Part shown: positions 1 to 9,231 of the stretch, piece after piece
Layout: the number at the start of each line of letters is the position of its first letter
How positions within the stretch are numbered: the stretch's first letter is position 1
From: Dyadobacter sp. CECT 9275
Lineage (GTDB): Bacteria > Bacteroidota > Bacteroidia > Cytophagales > Spirosomataceae
Length of the DNA: 64,000 nucleotides
Direction of reading: 5' to 3'
Assembly: GCF_907164905.1 (NCBI RefSeq)
Contig: NZ_CAJRAF010000002.1
Location: forward strand, 3,478,501 to 3,542,500
Notes under the pieces: generated by a model
Told to the model about the DNA's origin: nothing
The model's database searches: none
The model's input: only the letters and a program-made list of their open reading frames with translations
Program-made: the position numbers and the translations under genes

Positions 1-659
1 ATGCGGTTTTCCAAAGGAATTTTGCTCACAATGGAAGCAAGTTTCTCCTTAGGATTTGGAAGAGTCTGTATCCATTTCTCATACAGCGGTGTATAGCACT
101 CCGCAACAATTACGGCATTGACACGGATTCCAAATGGCAACAATTCAACTGCCCATTCGCGGGTGAGTGCGTTTCTTCCTCCGTTTGCAGCCGCATACGC
201 CGAAGTTCCTCCCTGCCCTGTTTCAGCGGTTTTCGAACCTATATTCAAAATTGCGCCCCGCGATTTCTTAAGAGCAGGAAGTGCATGATGCGCTATCAGA
301 TAATAATGGATGAGGTTACTGTGCAAGCTTTGCATAAACTTTTCGTAACTGCCTTTTTCCAGCCCCACACCATCATTTACACCGGCGTTATTCACAAGGC
401 CATCAATGCTTCCGAAAGTATCCAGCACGGTATCCACCACTTTTGCGCATTCCTGCGGGTCAGACAGCTCCGCCGTAACCTGAAACGCACGGTATCCCTC
501 TTCTTCTATTTCCGAAACAGCCTGCTGGTTATCCGCTCCGTTACGGCCGATGATCACCGGTACGGCCCCTTCCTTTGCTAATACGCCCGCTATTCCGCGG
601 CCAATTCCCTTTGCCCCTCCCGTAACGATGATAATCTTGTCCTTTAATTCCAAATCCAT
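1..659 (-). CDS. SDR-family oxidoreductase, 3' part cut off by window edge
   Basis: Classical short-chain dehydrogenase read from an ATG at 659; about 219 residues are visible and the C-terminus lies outside the window. The Rossmann nucleotide-binding motif TGGAKGIGRG is at residues 13-22 and an NNAG motif follows near residue 90. The segment after the catalytic tyrosine resembles sugar dehydrogenases of the L-fucose dehydrogenase type, but the substrate is inferred from resemblance only. Odd point: the catalytic YxxxK motif reads Y-A-A-A-N (Tyr155, Asn159), so the usual catalytic lysine is absent. It is transcribed away from the alpha/beta hydrolase gene with about 440 bases between them. 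Confidence 0.85.
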   Translation of the reverse strand, partial: MDLELKDKIIIVTGGAKGIGRGIAGVLAKEGAVPVIIGRNGADNQQAVSEIEEEGYRAFQVTAELSDPQECAKVVDTVLDTFGSIDGLVNNAGVNDGVGLEKGSYEKFMQSLHSNLIHYYLIAHHALPALKKSRGAILNIGSKTAETGQGGTSAYAAANGGRNALTREWAVELLPFGIRVNAVIVAECYTPLYEKWIQTLPNPKEKLASIVSKIPLENR

Positions 660-1098
660 GATACCTGTTGTTCTAATTTTTTTCTAATAATGATAAATGA
701 TACTATTTCTTAACTTTCAGCTGCCTATCGTTCTGATACACTTTTTAAACCGCATTATAGCAGAAACAGGCTATCCCGGGCACATTCATATTAAGGCTCC
801 GACTGCGGGAATTTACCGTATAGGCTGCCGGATTGTACCAGCTCTTTCCTTCTAAATGCATATCTGAGAATTGCATCATTCTATGTTTATTGTGTTAATA
901 TCATTAATTTAATATAATATTTACAAGAAAATAAAATTATGTTTGTCGCCCGTTTACTTCATGAAATGCAAAAAATTAGTTAGTTTTGTGTACTATCCGA
1001 AAGTTACACTAGTTTCTTTGATGAGTGATATATCGAATTATTGAACTCTTTTTTACTATAATGACTTTCCCTTTACAAATAAAAACTGATTGAAGAGA
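660..1098. promoter_or_regulatory. AT-rich divergent intergenic region with a -7-like box
   Basis: No gene is visible between the divergent SDR and hydrolase genes. TAGTTTTG at 981-988 fits the Bacteroidota -7 consensus TANNTTTG on the plus strand, about 110 bases before the hydrolase start. No good TTTG -33 box sits at the expected distance, so the promoter call is weak. Confidence 0.3.
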
Positions 1099-1872
1099 AT
1101 GAAATATTCAATACATGCCGAAGGCAAGTTTCAATTTATCGACGAAGGAAAAGGCGAAACGTTGCTCCTTTTACATGGCCTTTTCGGTGCCTTGAGTAAT
1201 TGGGATGGTATTATTGACGGATTTTCTTCCCGCTTCCGGGTAATTATCCCTTTGCTTCCCATTTATGAACTGCCTCCGCGCGAGGCCGGGCTGGAAGCAC
1301 TGCTGGCATTTCTGGAAGATTTTGTTTCATTTAAGAATCTGACAAATGTAACCGTCATCGGAAACTCTCTGGGCGGACATATAGGGTTGTTGTATACCTT
1401 AAAAAATCAGGACAATGTGGTCCGGCTTGTTCTGACAGGCAGTTCAGGGCTTTTCGAAAACTCGATGGGCGGCTCGTTCCCCAAAAGAGGAAGTTATGAA
1501 TATATTAAGGAAAGGGTTGCTTATACCTTTTACGACCCCGCAGTGGCAACAAAAGATCTGATCGACGAAGTTTTTGAAACCACATCGAGTATTCCAAAGT
1601 GTATGAGTATTGTAGGGATAGCCAAATCCGCTCAGCGGCACAACCTTGCAAAAGATCTGCATGAGATAAAAGTTCCGACTTTGCTCGTCTGGGGACTGAA
1701 TGATACAATCACCCCACCACATGTGGGGTATGAATTCAACCGTCTGATTGAGGGTTCTGAACTTTATTTTATTGATAAATGCTGCCACGCTCCCATGATG
1801 GAGCATCCGCAGGAATTTAATACCATCCTGGAAAGCTTTTTAGAAAAACATATTTCGGTTCCGGTCGAATAA
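1099..1872 (+). CDS. alpha/beta hydrolase
   Basis: A 257-residue cytoplasmic alpha/beta-hydrolase-fold protein. LLLHGLFG near the N-terminus gives the oxyanion-hole region. The nucleophile elbow is GNSLGG with Ser90, the acid lies in the segment GLNDTITPP, and the histidine lies in CCHAPMMEHP near the C-terminus, so the triad is complete. The substrate cannot be told from sequence. A TTG nine bases upstream is also open, but the ATG at 1099 is preferred because the fold begins directly after it. A hairpin terminator follows the stop codon within ten bases, so it is probably a single-gene transcript. Confidence 0.85.
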   Translation: MKYSIHAEGKFQFIDEGKGETLLLLHGLFGALSNWDGIIDGFSSRFRVIIPLLPIYELPPREAGLEALLAFLEDFVSFKNLTNVTVIGNSLGGHIGLLYTLKNQDNVVRLVLTGSSGLFENSMGGSFPKRGSYEYIKERVAYTFYDPAVATKDLIDEVFETTSSIPKCMSIVGIAKSAQRHNLAKDLHEIKVPTLLVWGLNDTITPPHVGYEFNRLIEGSELYFIDKCCHAPMMEHPQEFNTILESFLEKHISVPVE

Positions 1873-1878
1873 TTTTTT

Positions 1879-1902
1879 AAAGAGCCTGCTGGCTCTTTTT
1901 TT
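1879..1902 (+). terminator. intrinsic terminator of the alpha/beta hydrolase gene
   Basis: A perfect 8-bp stem AAAGAGCC/GGCTCTTT with a TGCT loop, followed by a T run, seven bases after the stop codon. Confidence 0.85.
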
Positions 1903-1981
1903 ATAGGAAATAATATCTTTTACATACGAAAGTTGACACATATTCAGTTTTTTTATAGCTTCGGCTAAACGACACCAAATT

Positions 1982-2653
1982 ATGATTGCCACCTCCTTGA
2001 TAAATCCTATGATCCCAGCGCTCAAGCTTACCGACACGGTAAGCATGGCACTAGACTGGATGGATGAGTTTGAGGTAAAGCAACTGGTTGTCGTAGATGC
2101 AGGAAGTTACAAAGGCATTGTTTCCGAAGATATTCTGTTTGACTTCACCGACAGTTCGCAGCCACTCACCAAAATAATCATTCAGCACGAAGATATCTTC
2201 GCATTGGAAGATCAGCATACTTATGAGCTACTACGGCTGGTCAACGAATTCGGACTGGCTGTCGTTCCTGTGTTACACGACGACCGTACCTTTGCTGGTA
2301 CCATTATCGCCACCGATCTTGTCGAACGTTTCGTTAATGATCTGGGTATTCAGGAAAAAGGTGCCGTTCTGGTACTGAAAATTGCTGAAAGAGATTACTC
2401 CCTGTCCGAAATAAGCCGGCTTGTGGAGTCCAACGGCACCAAAATTCTGAGCAGTTACTATTCGTCCGGTGATTCGATGCGGCCCGTTTCCGATGCCCGT
2501 CTTACCCTAAAGTTAAACCGTACGCACATTACACCTTTAATTGCTACGCTGGAAAGGTTCGGATATGATATTGAAGAGGCTCATGCCAATGATCCGATCG
2601 AAAGCGTTGACCAGGAACGGCTTGATATGCTGCTTCGCTACCTGGCCACCTGA
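1982..2653 (+). CDS. CBS-domain protein
   Basis: A 223-residue soluble protein. The N-terminal half holds two CBS motifs (about residues 1-60 and 70-125, the second with VVPVLHDD and GTIIATDLV), which in this family bind adenosine nucleotides and regulate partners. The C-terminal part, from about residue 130, resembles an ACT-like fold in its alternating strands, but that is inference. It lies 107 bases upstream of NAD kinase on the same strand with no terminator between, so the two may be co-transcribed. Confidence 0.8.
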   Translation: MIATSLINPMIPALKLTDTVSMALDWMDEFEVKQLVVVDAGSYKGIVSEDILFDFTDSSQPLTKIIIQHEDIFALEDQHTYELLRLVNEFGLAVVPVLHDDRTFAGTIIATDLVERFVNDLGIQEKGAVLVLKIAERDYSLSEISRLVESNGTKILSSYYSSGDSMRPVSDARLTLKLNRTHITPLIATLERFGYDIEEAHANDPIESVDQERLDMLLRYLAT

Positions 2654-2760
2654 TACCTTGCACTTAATTTTATTTCTTCCTTCAAAAGCCGGGACTGTTT
2701 TTGAATCGGTATTTTTGCCCGTATCTTTCGGGTGAAACAAGCTCACTTAGATTTTCTTTC

Positions 2761-3636
2761 ATGAAAATTGCAATTCACGGACGGAATTTTAATGATTCTG
2801 CCCGCCCGTTTATCGAAAACATGTTCCATGAACTGGCAAAGAGGCAAATTGAAGTTCAGCTATCCCTGCCTTTTCGCTCCTTTCTGGACAAAAACGGTAT
2901 ATCTCATTTTTCCACGTTGGTTTATGACAAGCCCGAAGAGCTTTTCGATGCACGCCTCGTAGTGAGCATGGGTGGTGACGGAACGCTGCTTGAAACAATT
3001 TCACACGTTGGAAAAAGACAGATCCCCGCTATAGGGATCAACGTGGGTCGTTTGGGATTTCTGGCCACGGTTCCTCCTGAAAGGATTTCGGACATGATCA
3101 CTGCCCTGGAAGTAGGCGAATTTAAAATTGATGAAAGATCCCTGGTTGCCATCGAATCTAATATCGATTTATTCGACGGGCTTAATTTCGGGCTAAACGA
3201 TTTTACGATCACCAAAACGGATACTTCGTCCATGATCACGGTCCATACCTATCTGAACGAGGAGTTCCTGAATTCATACTGGGCCGACGGCCTCATCGTT
3301 TCCACGCCAACAGGCTCAACAGGATACTCGCTAAGCTGCGGCGGACCGGTACTGGTACCCCATTCTCAGAATTTTATCGTAACGCCCATCAGTCCCCATA
3401 ACCTCAACGTACGCCCGCTGGTGGTGGAAGATACCGCTGTCATACGTCTTGAAGTGAAAAGCAGAAGCAGCAACTTTCTGATTTCCCTCGACGCCCGCTC
3501 ACGGGTGGTGGACGAAAACACGCAACTGACGGTCCGGAAAGCTAATTTTACAGCACGGCTCATCAAAATGCTCGACGACAGTTTCCTTAACACATTGCGA
3601 AGCAAACTTTCGTGGGGCCTTGATATGCGGAACTAA
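2761..3636 (+). CDS. nadK: NAD kinase
   Basis: ATP-dependent NAD kinase, 291 residues, making NADP+ from NAD+ in the cytoplasm. The diagnostic GGDG motif is in VVSMGGDGTLLET near residue 75, and the second conserved block GLIVSTPTGSTGYSLSCGGP is present near residue 180. The frame stays open upstream to a TTG at 2701, but the ATG at 2761 gives the usual start M-K-I-A-I-H-G and normal family length. It follows the CBS-domain gene and is followed 40 bases later by the epimerase gene, so a CBS-nadK-epimerase operon is likely. Confidence 0.95.
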   Translation: MKIAIHGRNFNDSARPFIENMFHELAKRQIEVQLSLPFRSFLDKNGISHFSTLVYDKPEELFDARLVVSMGGDGTLLETISHVGKRQIPAIGINVGRLGFLATVPPERISDMITALEVGEFKIDERSLVAIESNIDLFDGLNFGLNDFTITKTDTSSMITVHTYLNEEFLNSYWADGLIVSTPTGSTGYSLSCGGPVLVPHSQNFIVTPISPHNLNVRPLVVEDTAVIRLEVKSRSSNFLISLDARSRVVDENTQLTVRKANFTARLIKMLDDSFLNTLRSKLSWGLDMRN

Positions 3637-3676
3637 TTACCTGGTACTCTAAAGTAATAATCTGGCAGATTTATAT

Positions 3677-4687
3677 ATGCAACTTCTTTTTCATCCGTTT
3701 GACCTCCATCTGAAACATACCTTTACCATTGCCCACGATTCGCGGGATATCCAGAAAACGCTCGTTGTGGAATTACGGGACGGCGATTTCCGCGGATTCG
3801 GTGAAGCAACTGCCAATCCTTATTATGGCATAACCGTTGACAACATGATGGACGCATTGGCCGGGGCCAGAGTTCTGGTTGAAAAAGGGCGATTCTCCAG
3901 CGCAGAGGAGCTATGGGATCATGTTCATCCGGTATTACAATCCAACTCATTTGCGCAGTGTGCGTTGGACGAGGCCGCACACGACCTTTTTGCCAAACAA
4001 AACGGGCAGAAATTATACAAAAGCTGGGGCTTGTCAATCGACCGCAATCCGCTCACCAATTTTACAATTGGAATAGATACCGTTGAAAAAATGGTATCTA
4101 AAATGAAAGAACTTCCCTGGCCCATTTACAAAATAAAACTCGGGACGGATGACGATCTGAAGATCGTCAGAGAGCTCAGAAAAAATACTGATGCCATTTT
4201 CCGTGTGGATGCCAACTGTGCCTGGACGGCAGAACAGGCTATTGCCTTTGCCCCGGAGCTGAAGCAGCTCGGAGTGGAATTCATAGAACAGCCTCTGGCA
4301 GCAGATGATACCGCAGGGATGAAAAAAGTGTTCGCAGAAAGCGCTTTGCCGGTGATCGCAGACGAAAGCTGTATTCTGGAATCAGATGTAAAAAAGTGCC
4401 ATGGCCTGTTCCACGGCGTGAACATAAAACTCACCAAATGCGGAGGCCTTACTCCTGCGAAAAGGATGATTGCAGAAGCCAGGTCACTGGGAATGAAAAC
4501 GATGGTGGGATGCATGACTGAAACCAGCGTAGGTATCTCTGCTATTGCGCACCTGCTTCCCCTGCTGGATTATGTGGATATGGACGGCTCACTGCTTATC
4601 CGGAATGATCCGGCTTCGGGTGTTACCTTTGATTTTGGCAAAGTAATTTATTCCGCGGAAAACGGAACCGGCGCCGTATTGAAATAA
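3677..4687 (+). CDS. enolase-superfamily dipeptide epimerase (L-Ala-D/L-Glu type)
   Basis: A 336-residue member of the mandelate racemase/muconate-lactonizing branch of the enolase superfamily. Family landmarks are in order: the lysine pair in YKIKLG near residue 155, metal ligands in RVDANCAW (Asp), EQPLA (Glu) and IADES (Asp), and a second catalytic lysine in NIKLTKCGG near residue 255. Such enzymes epimerise L-Ala-D-Glu or similar dipeptides from murein turnover; exact specificity is not determinable here. It sits 26 bases before the PLP-enzyme gene, probably in one operon. Confidence 0.88.
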   Translation: MQLLFHPFDLHLKHTFTIAHDSRDIQKTLVVELRDGDFRGFGEATANPYYGITVDNMMDALAGARVLVEKGRFSSAEELWDHVHPVLQSNSFAQCALDEAAHDLFAKQNGQKLYKSWGLSIDRNPLTNFTIGIDTVEKMVSKMKELPWPIYKIKLGTDDDLKIVRELRKNTDAIFRVDANCAWTAEQAIAFAPELKQLGVEFIEQPLAADDTAGMKKVFAESALPVIADESCILESDVKKCHGLFHGVNIKLTKCGGLTPAKRMIAEARSLGMKTMVGCMTETSVGISAIAHLLPLLDYVDMDGSLLIRNDPASGVTFDFGKVIYSAENGTGAVLK

Positions 4688-4713
4688 CTTAACACCTGCT
4701 TTCGATTATTTCA

Positions 4714-5808
4714 ATGATCTACCCAACAAACCAGCTCCCTGGCAGGAAAGTGATAATGACGGACGGAGCGGAATATCTTTGGTTCAGCGGAACCGACTAC
4801 CTCGGTATGGGCCACCATCAGGCTTATAAAGAATTCTTAAAACAGGGATTTTCGAGATACGGTACCCATTTTGGCAGTTCCAGGAATAACAGCCTTCGTC
4901 TGGAAATATATGAGGAAACCGAGACACTGTTTGCCGGATACGCGGGGGCCCCTGCCTCACTTCTGGTATCTTCAGGCATGTGGGCAGGCCAGCTGGTACT
5001 TAAGGAAATAGAATCAATCGCAGGAAATTCAACAGCTGATTTGGCGAAGGAGCGCATCCGGTATCATTACGCACCTGGATCACACCCCGCTATCTGGGGA
5101 AACAATTTCTGTAGTAACAATCTTGCCTGGCAGCAATGGGCTTCGCGAACGATACAGGAAATCCGGGAAAACCCGGATCATATCCATATTGTTTGCTCCG
5201 ATGCCGTTGGTTCTCCCTGGGTAGCGAAACATGATTTTTCCCTGTTTTCCGATCTTCCCCGGTCCCAAAATATTTGGTTTGTAGTGGATGATTCACACGG
5301 GATTGGGGTAACAGGTGATAACGGAAAAGGTATTTATTCACCGCTTGACAAATTGCAGCAAAATAGTATTGTCGTAGCCTCTCTCAACAAAGGTATGGGG
5401 ATTCCTGCAGGCGTAATTTTAGCGGCTCAGGATATCCTTGACAGACTCCGCCAATCTCCCTGGTTTGCAGGTGCGTCTCCTTCCGTGCCCGCTTACATAT
5501 ATGCCTTCAGGGAACTGCTCCTGGCCAATGCGTATCAGGAATGTTACGAAAAAATGATCACCAATATCCGGTATTTTGCCGATGCGCTAACTAGTTCCGG
5601 TCTTTTTGTCGGAATAGCGGATTATGCCGTCATGTGCAGCCGGAATATATCCCTTTTTGACTATCTGCTGACAAACGGGATATTCGCTTCCTGTTTTTCA
5701 TATCCCCTCCCTACAGACGAACCTGTAACCAGGCTGGCCATTTCAGCATTACACGAAAAAGAAGACCTCGACCGGTTGGCCGAGGTCTGTATTCACTTTG
5801 AAAGTTAA
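4714..5808 (+). CDS. PLP-dependent class I/II aminotransferase-fold enzyme (oxoamine-synthase-like)
   Basis: A 364-residue fold-type I PLP enzyme resembling 8-amino-7-oxononanoate synthase and 2-amino-3-ketobutyrate ligase. The N-terminus has WFSGTDYLGMG and a glycine-rich GTHFGSSRNNS block; the cofactor aspartate/histidine pair is in VVDDSHGIGVTG near residue 190, and the Schiff-base lysine is probably Lys226 in SLNKGMGIPAG. The missing typical GG after the lysine and the epimerase neighbour suggest a role other than biotin synthesis. The stop is 14 bases from the convergent tatC stop, and a strong hairpin lies inside its last codons. Confidence 0.8.
   Translation: MIYPTNQLPGRKVIMTDGAEYLWFSGTDYLGMGHHQAYKEFLKQGFSRYGTHFGSSRNNSLRLEIYEETETLFAGYAGAPASLLVSSGMWAGQLVLKEIESIAGNSTADLAKERIRYHYAPGSHPAIWGNNFCSNNLAWQQWASRTIQEIRENPDHIHIVCSDAVGSPWVAKHDFSLFSDLPRSQNIWFVVDDSHGIGVTGDNGKGIYSPLDKLQQNSIVVASLNKGMGIPAGVILAAQDILDRLRQSPWFAGASPSVPAYIYAFRELLLANAYQECYEKMITNIRYFADALTSSGLFVGIADYAVMCSRNISLFDYLLTNGIFASCFSYPLPTDEPVTRLAISALHEKEDLDRLAEVCIHFES
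5763..5788. terminator. hairpin at the end of the PLP-enzyme gene
   Basis: AGACCTCG and CGAGGTCT form a perfect 8-bp stem inside the last 15 codons of the PLP-enzyme gene, at the convergent junction with tatC. There is no T tract, so it may be an RNA-end-protecting or weak termination structure rather than a standard terminator. Confidence 0.35.
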
Positions 5809-5822
5809 GTTCCCTTCATGGA

Positions 5823-6701
5823 TCAGGAATCCCTTCCGTCCAATTTGGCAAGTCGTTTCTCTTCCCTGAGTTTTTCCCTTTCCACCCTGGCCGAAACCAG
5901 AATACTTACTTCATAAAGCAGGAACAAAGGAATTGCTACCAGGATCTGGCTGTAGATATCCGGTGAAGGAGTAATGATAGCCGCTACAATCAGGATAACG
6001 ATGATAGAATGCTTCCGGTACTCTCTCATGAACCCTGGCGTTAATACACCTACTCTTGAAAGCACATATACCACAACTGGAAGCTGGAACGCCACACCGC
6101 AGGCCAAAGTTAAAGTTGCCACCAGCGAGATATAAGAGGATAAGCTGAATTCATTGATGATCGACTCGTCGAGCGTAAAATTGGCGAGGAAGTTCATCGC
6201 CAGAGGTGTGACGATGTAATAGCCAAAAAACACGCCGGAAAAGAAAAGGAATGTCACATAAAATACAGCACCACGAGCGGACCGTCTCTCATAGGACCGA
6301 AGGCCCGGTTTGATGAAACGCCAGATTTCCCAGAATGCGTAGGGAAAAGCAAACACCAGTCCGGCAATAACAGCCGATGTCATACTCATCGTAAACTGAT
6401 CTCCCACTCCGATGGCCTGGAGCTTGAAATTCAGCGCCTTAATACACAATTCGTCGTAACCCACTTTATCCGCCAGCTTACAAAGCATCCTGTAAGTCCA
6501 GAAGTCGGGCTGCGAAGGTGCAATGATAACATAGTGATAAATTTCCTTAATATAGACAAAAGAAAGTATGGCGAATACCAGAATCGAAGCTCCTGCCCTG
6601 ATCACATGCCACCTTAACTCTTCCAGATGCCCGAGAAACGACATCTCTTTCCCTTCTTCTCCTTCTTCTTCTTCGTTATCAAATTCCTGATCTAGAGGCA
6701 T
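5823..6701 (-). CDS. tatC: Sec-independent translocase subunit TatC
   Basis: A 292-residue inner-membrane protein with six predicted membrane segments, the receptor core of the twin-arginine export system. The family signature is clear: FLGHLEELRWHVIR near residue 24, a cytoplasmic loop FWEIWRFIKPGL near residue 125, and the ending ITPSPDIYSQILVAIPLFLLYE. It has an acidic, glutamate-rich N-terminal extension (residues 4-20) before the conserved start of TatC. No tatA/tatB gene is nearby. It is convergent with the PLP-enzyme gene; a hairpin terminator for the upstream pdhA unit lies just before its promoter region. Confidence 0.95.
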   Translation of the reverse strand: MPLDQEFDNEEEEGEEGKEMSFLGHLEELRWHVIRAGASILVFAILSFVYIKEIYHYVIIAPSQPDFWTYRMLCKLADKVGYDELCIKALNFKLQAIGVGDQFTMSMTSAVIAGLVFAFPYAFWEIWRFIKPGLRSYERRSARGAVFYVTFLFFSGVFFGYYIVTPLAMNFLANFTLDESIINEFSLSSYISLVATLTLACGVAFQLPVVVYVLSRVGVLTPGFMREYRKHSIIVILIVAAIITPSPDIYSQILVAIPLFLLYEVSILVSARVEREKLREEKRLAKLDGRDS

Positions 6702-6856
6702 ACTTTTAAAATAATACTTGAAGACCTGTAATGTTTTTGCAGGATAATTCCCGCATCCATACTACCGGTACACCCGTTTTTACTAATGTTAATTAAATGC
6801 TACCTACGTGTAAATAACAGGATGCGATTATTTTACTTCCCATTAAATGAAATTAC

Positions 6857-6887
6857 TTAAAAAAACCCGCCGGATATTCGACGGGTT
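6857..6887 (-). terminator. intrinsic terminator of pdhA
   Basis: On the minus strand AACCCGTCG pairs with CGGCGGGTT (eight of nine pairs) and is followed by a T run, 24 bases downstream of the pdhA stop codon. Confidence 0.75.
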
Positions 6888-6911
6888 ACGGTATAATTTT
6901 CCTGTCCTGGA

Positions 6912-7943
6912 TCAATCCATTACGAAAGGATAATCATTTTCCACATACACGTCTGTATATGCTTCGGATGCATCCGGAAATTCTGACTCTTCCGCAAATT
7001 GTACTGATTCAGCAACGATATCCTTTACTTTTTTGTCAACTGCCTCCAGTTCCTCTTCTGTTGCAAGCTTATTTTCCAGTATTACTGCACGGATCTGTTC
7101 AATCGGATCACGGTGTTTGTACTCTTCCACTTCCTCCTTGCTACGATATTTCTGAGGATCAGACATCGAATGTCCGCGGTAACGGTAGGTCCGGAATTCC
7201 AGGAAGGTAGGTCCGTCACCTTTACGTGCACGTTCTGCTGCTCTGGAAACAGCTTCGTGAATGGCTTCAACACTCATGCCATCCACTGGTTCAGAAGGAA
7301 TGTCATATGCCTCTCCCAGTGTATAAAGCTCCGTAACATTGGATGAGCGCGCCACCGAAGTTCCCATGGCATAACCATTGTTTTCAACAACGAATATCAC
7401 GGGCAGTTTCCAGCTCATGGCCATGTTCAGCGCTTCGTGAAATGCTCCCTGGCGAATTGCTCCGTCACCAAAATAACAGATACACAGGTTGCCGGTTTTA
7501 TTGTATTTCTCTGCAAATGCAATACCTGCACCCAGCGGAATCTGTGCACCTACGATACCGTGCCCTCCAATAAAGTTATTTTCCTTATCGAAAATGTGCA
7601 TGGAACCGCCTTTTCCCTTAGTAGTACCGGTTTTTTTACCATACAACTCTGCCATAATCGCTTTTGGATCCGTGCCCAGTGCCAGCGGAATGCCATGATC
7701 GCGATACGCGGTGATATACTTATCTCCCTTTGTCAGCGCTGTAACCGCGCCGGAAGAACAGGCTTCCTGGCCGATATAAAGGTGACAAAAACCACGGATT
7801 TTCTGCTGGCCGTAAAGCTGACCGGCTTTCTCTTCAAAACGTCGTTGTAAAAGCATATTCTCGAACCAGAACAAATATTGTTCTTTCGGATGCTGTAATT
7901 TTTTGGAGGCTGCTGCTTTCTTTTTTTCAGTAACGGTGGCCAT
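6912..7943 (-). CDS. pdhA: pyruvate dehydrogenase E1 component, alpha subunit
   Basis: A 343-residue thiamine-diphosphate-dependent E1-alpha subunit. The TPP motif runs from GDGAIRQGAFHEALN to ENNGYAMGT (residues about 165-195), and the phosphorylation-loop region YRYRGHSMSDP is at about 265-275. The substrate (pyruvate rather than a branched-chain keto acid) is inferred from the pattern RRFEEKAGQLYG and KGGSMH typical of PdhA. No beta subunit or E2 is adjacent, so the complex genes are scattered. The lysine/alanine-rich N-terminus (residues 5-16) is atypical but common in this group. It is divergent from recF. Confidence 0.92.
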   Translation of the reverse strand: MATVTEKKKAAASKKLQHPKEQYLFWFENMLLQRRFEEKAGQLYGQQKIRGFCHLYIGQEACSSGAVTALTKGDKYITAYRDHGIPLALGTDPKAIMAELYGKKTGTTKGKGGSMHIFDKENNFIGGHGIVGAQIPLGAGIAFAEKYNKTGNLCICYFGDGAIRQGAFHEALNMAMSWKLPVIFVVENNGYAMGTSVARSSNVTELYTLGEAYDIPSEPVDGMSVEAIHEAVSRAAERARKGDGPTFLEFRTYRYRGHSMSDPQKYRSKEEVEEYKHRDPIEQIRAVILENKLATEEELEAVDKKVKDIVAESVQFAEESEFPDASEAYTDVYVENDYPFVMD

Positions 7944-8071
7944 GTATTTGGTTCTCGTTTATAAAGACAGAACTTTGTCTTAAAGTTAGTGGTTTGAACA
8001 GAGTCTGTTTTTTGCCGTACTCACGCAAATGATTTGCGAAAATAAGCATAAACTATATAACAAAGAAGTTC

Positions 8072-9157
8072 ATGTGGCTAGAAAAGCTCCATCTTACATA
8101 CTTTAAGAGTTATGAGGAGCGGGTGTTTACGTTTGGAGAACATGTAAACTGTATCATTGGCGAAAATGGAAGCGGTAAAACCAACCTTTTGGACGCGATT
8201 TATTTCCTTACGCTCACCAAAAGTGCTTTTCATAATCAGGATGCCCTGGGTATCCGGCATTCGGCAGATTTTTTTTTGATCGATGGTATTTTTTCAGATC
8301 TGGGCAGACATACACAAATTACCTGCAGCCTCCAGCGTGGACAGCGTAAAGTTTTTATGGCCGACAAAAAAAACTATGACCGCCTCAGCGAGCATATCGG
8401 CCTTTTTCCATTAGTACTGATTGCCCCCAATGATACCGACCTGATCCGCGACGGCAGTGAGGAGCGCCGCCGGTTTTTTGATGGCGTACTGGCGCAAGCC
8501 ACACCGGGTTATCTCAACGATTTTTTGCAGTACAATAAAATTCTGGCACAGCGCAATGGCCTGCTCAAACTTTTCGGCGAAAGGAATTATCTTGATGAAG
8601 ACCTTCTGGAAACTTATGATGAGCCGTTGATCTATCTGTCGCAAAGTATTTACGCGCACCGGAAAGCCTTCATGGATCGGTTCATGCCGCTTTTCAGAAA
8701 ACATTATGCTTTTTTGAGCAGTGAAAGAGAAGAGGTTGATATCTCCTACGAAAGTGAGCTCGCCGGCGTGGATTTCCCGGCGGCATTCAGGAAAAACCGT
8801 TCCAGAGACCTGTACGCGCAAAGAACCGGAAAAGGCGCGCATAAGGATGAGTTTGTATTTGAAATCGATGGTGTTACCCTCAAAAAATTCGGATCACAAG
8901 GGCAACAAAAATCCTTTGTTATTGCCCTGAAACTGGCTCAGTTTGAGCTATTGAAAGCCGAAAAAGAAAAAACGCCCATCCTGTTGCTGGATGATATCTT
9001 TGACAAGCTGGATGACAGAAGAATCCACAAACTGATTGAACTGATCGATATCGGATTTCTCGGGCAGGTATTTATCACCGACGCTCGCCCCGAACGCTCC
9101 GAAAAAATCCTAGAAAGGGTACAAGCCGATGTGCGTTTTTTCGAGATCAGTAAGTGA
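8072..9157 (+). CDS. recF: DNA replication and repair protein RecF
   Basis: A 361-residue SMC-like ATPase of the RecFOR pathway that loads RecA at gapped DNA. The Walker A motif is GENGSGKTNLLDA near residues 31-43, the ABC signature region is GSQGQQKSFVIALKLAQ near 275-292, and Walker B is ILLLDDIFDKLD near 305-316. The N-terminus LHLTYFKSYEE is typical. The gene starts 128 bases from the divergent pdhA start, and no dnaA/dnaN genes are close, so it is outside the classical origin cluster. Confidence 0.95.
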   Translation: MWLEKLHLTYFKSYEERVFTFGEHVNCIIGENGSGKTNLLDAIYFLTLTKSAFHNQDALGIRHSADFFLIDGIFSDLGRHTQITCSLQRGQRKVFMADKKNYDRLSEHIGLFPLVLIAPNDTDLIRDGSEERRRFFDGVLAQATPGYLNDFLQYNKILAQRNGLLKLFGERNYLDEDLLETYDEPLIYLSQSIYAHRKAFMDRFMPLFRKHYAFLSSEREEVDISYESELAGVDFPAAFRKNRSRDLYAQRTGKGAHKDEFVFEIDGVTLKKFGSQGQQKSFVIALKLAQFELLKAEKEKTPILLLDDIFDKLDDRRIHKLIELIDIGFLGQVFITDARPERSEKILERVQADVRFFEISK

Positions 9158-9231
9158 TGCACTCACCTGCTGGCTTATCTCATTTCATTAACAGATCATA
9201 CCGTCCTTTTCCCTTCCCATCTTAAAATCCA

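Noticed and set aside
7963..7981. Inverted repeat AAGACA/TGTCTT between pdhA and recF
   Set aside because: Six base pairs with a short loop and no second site; could be chance in an AT-rich promoter region.
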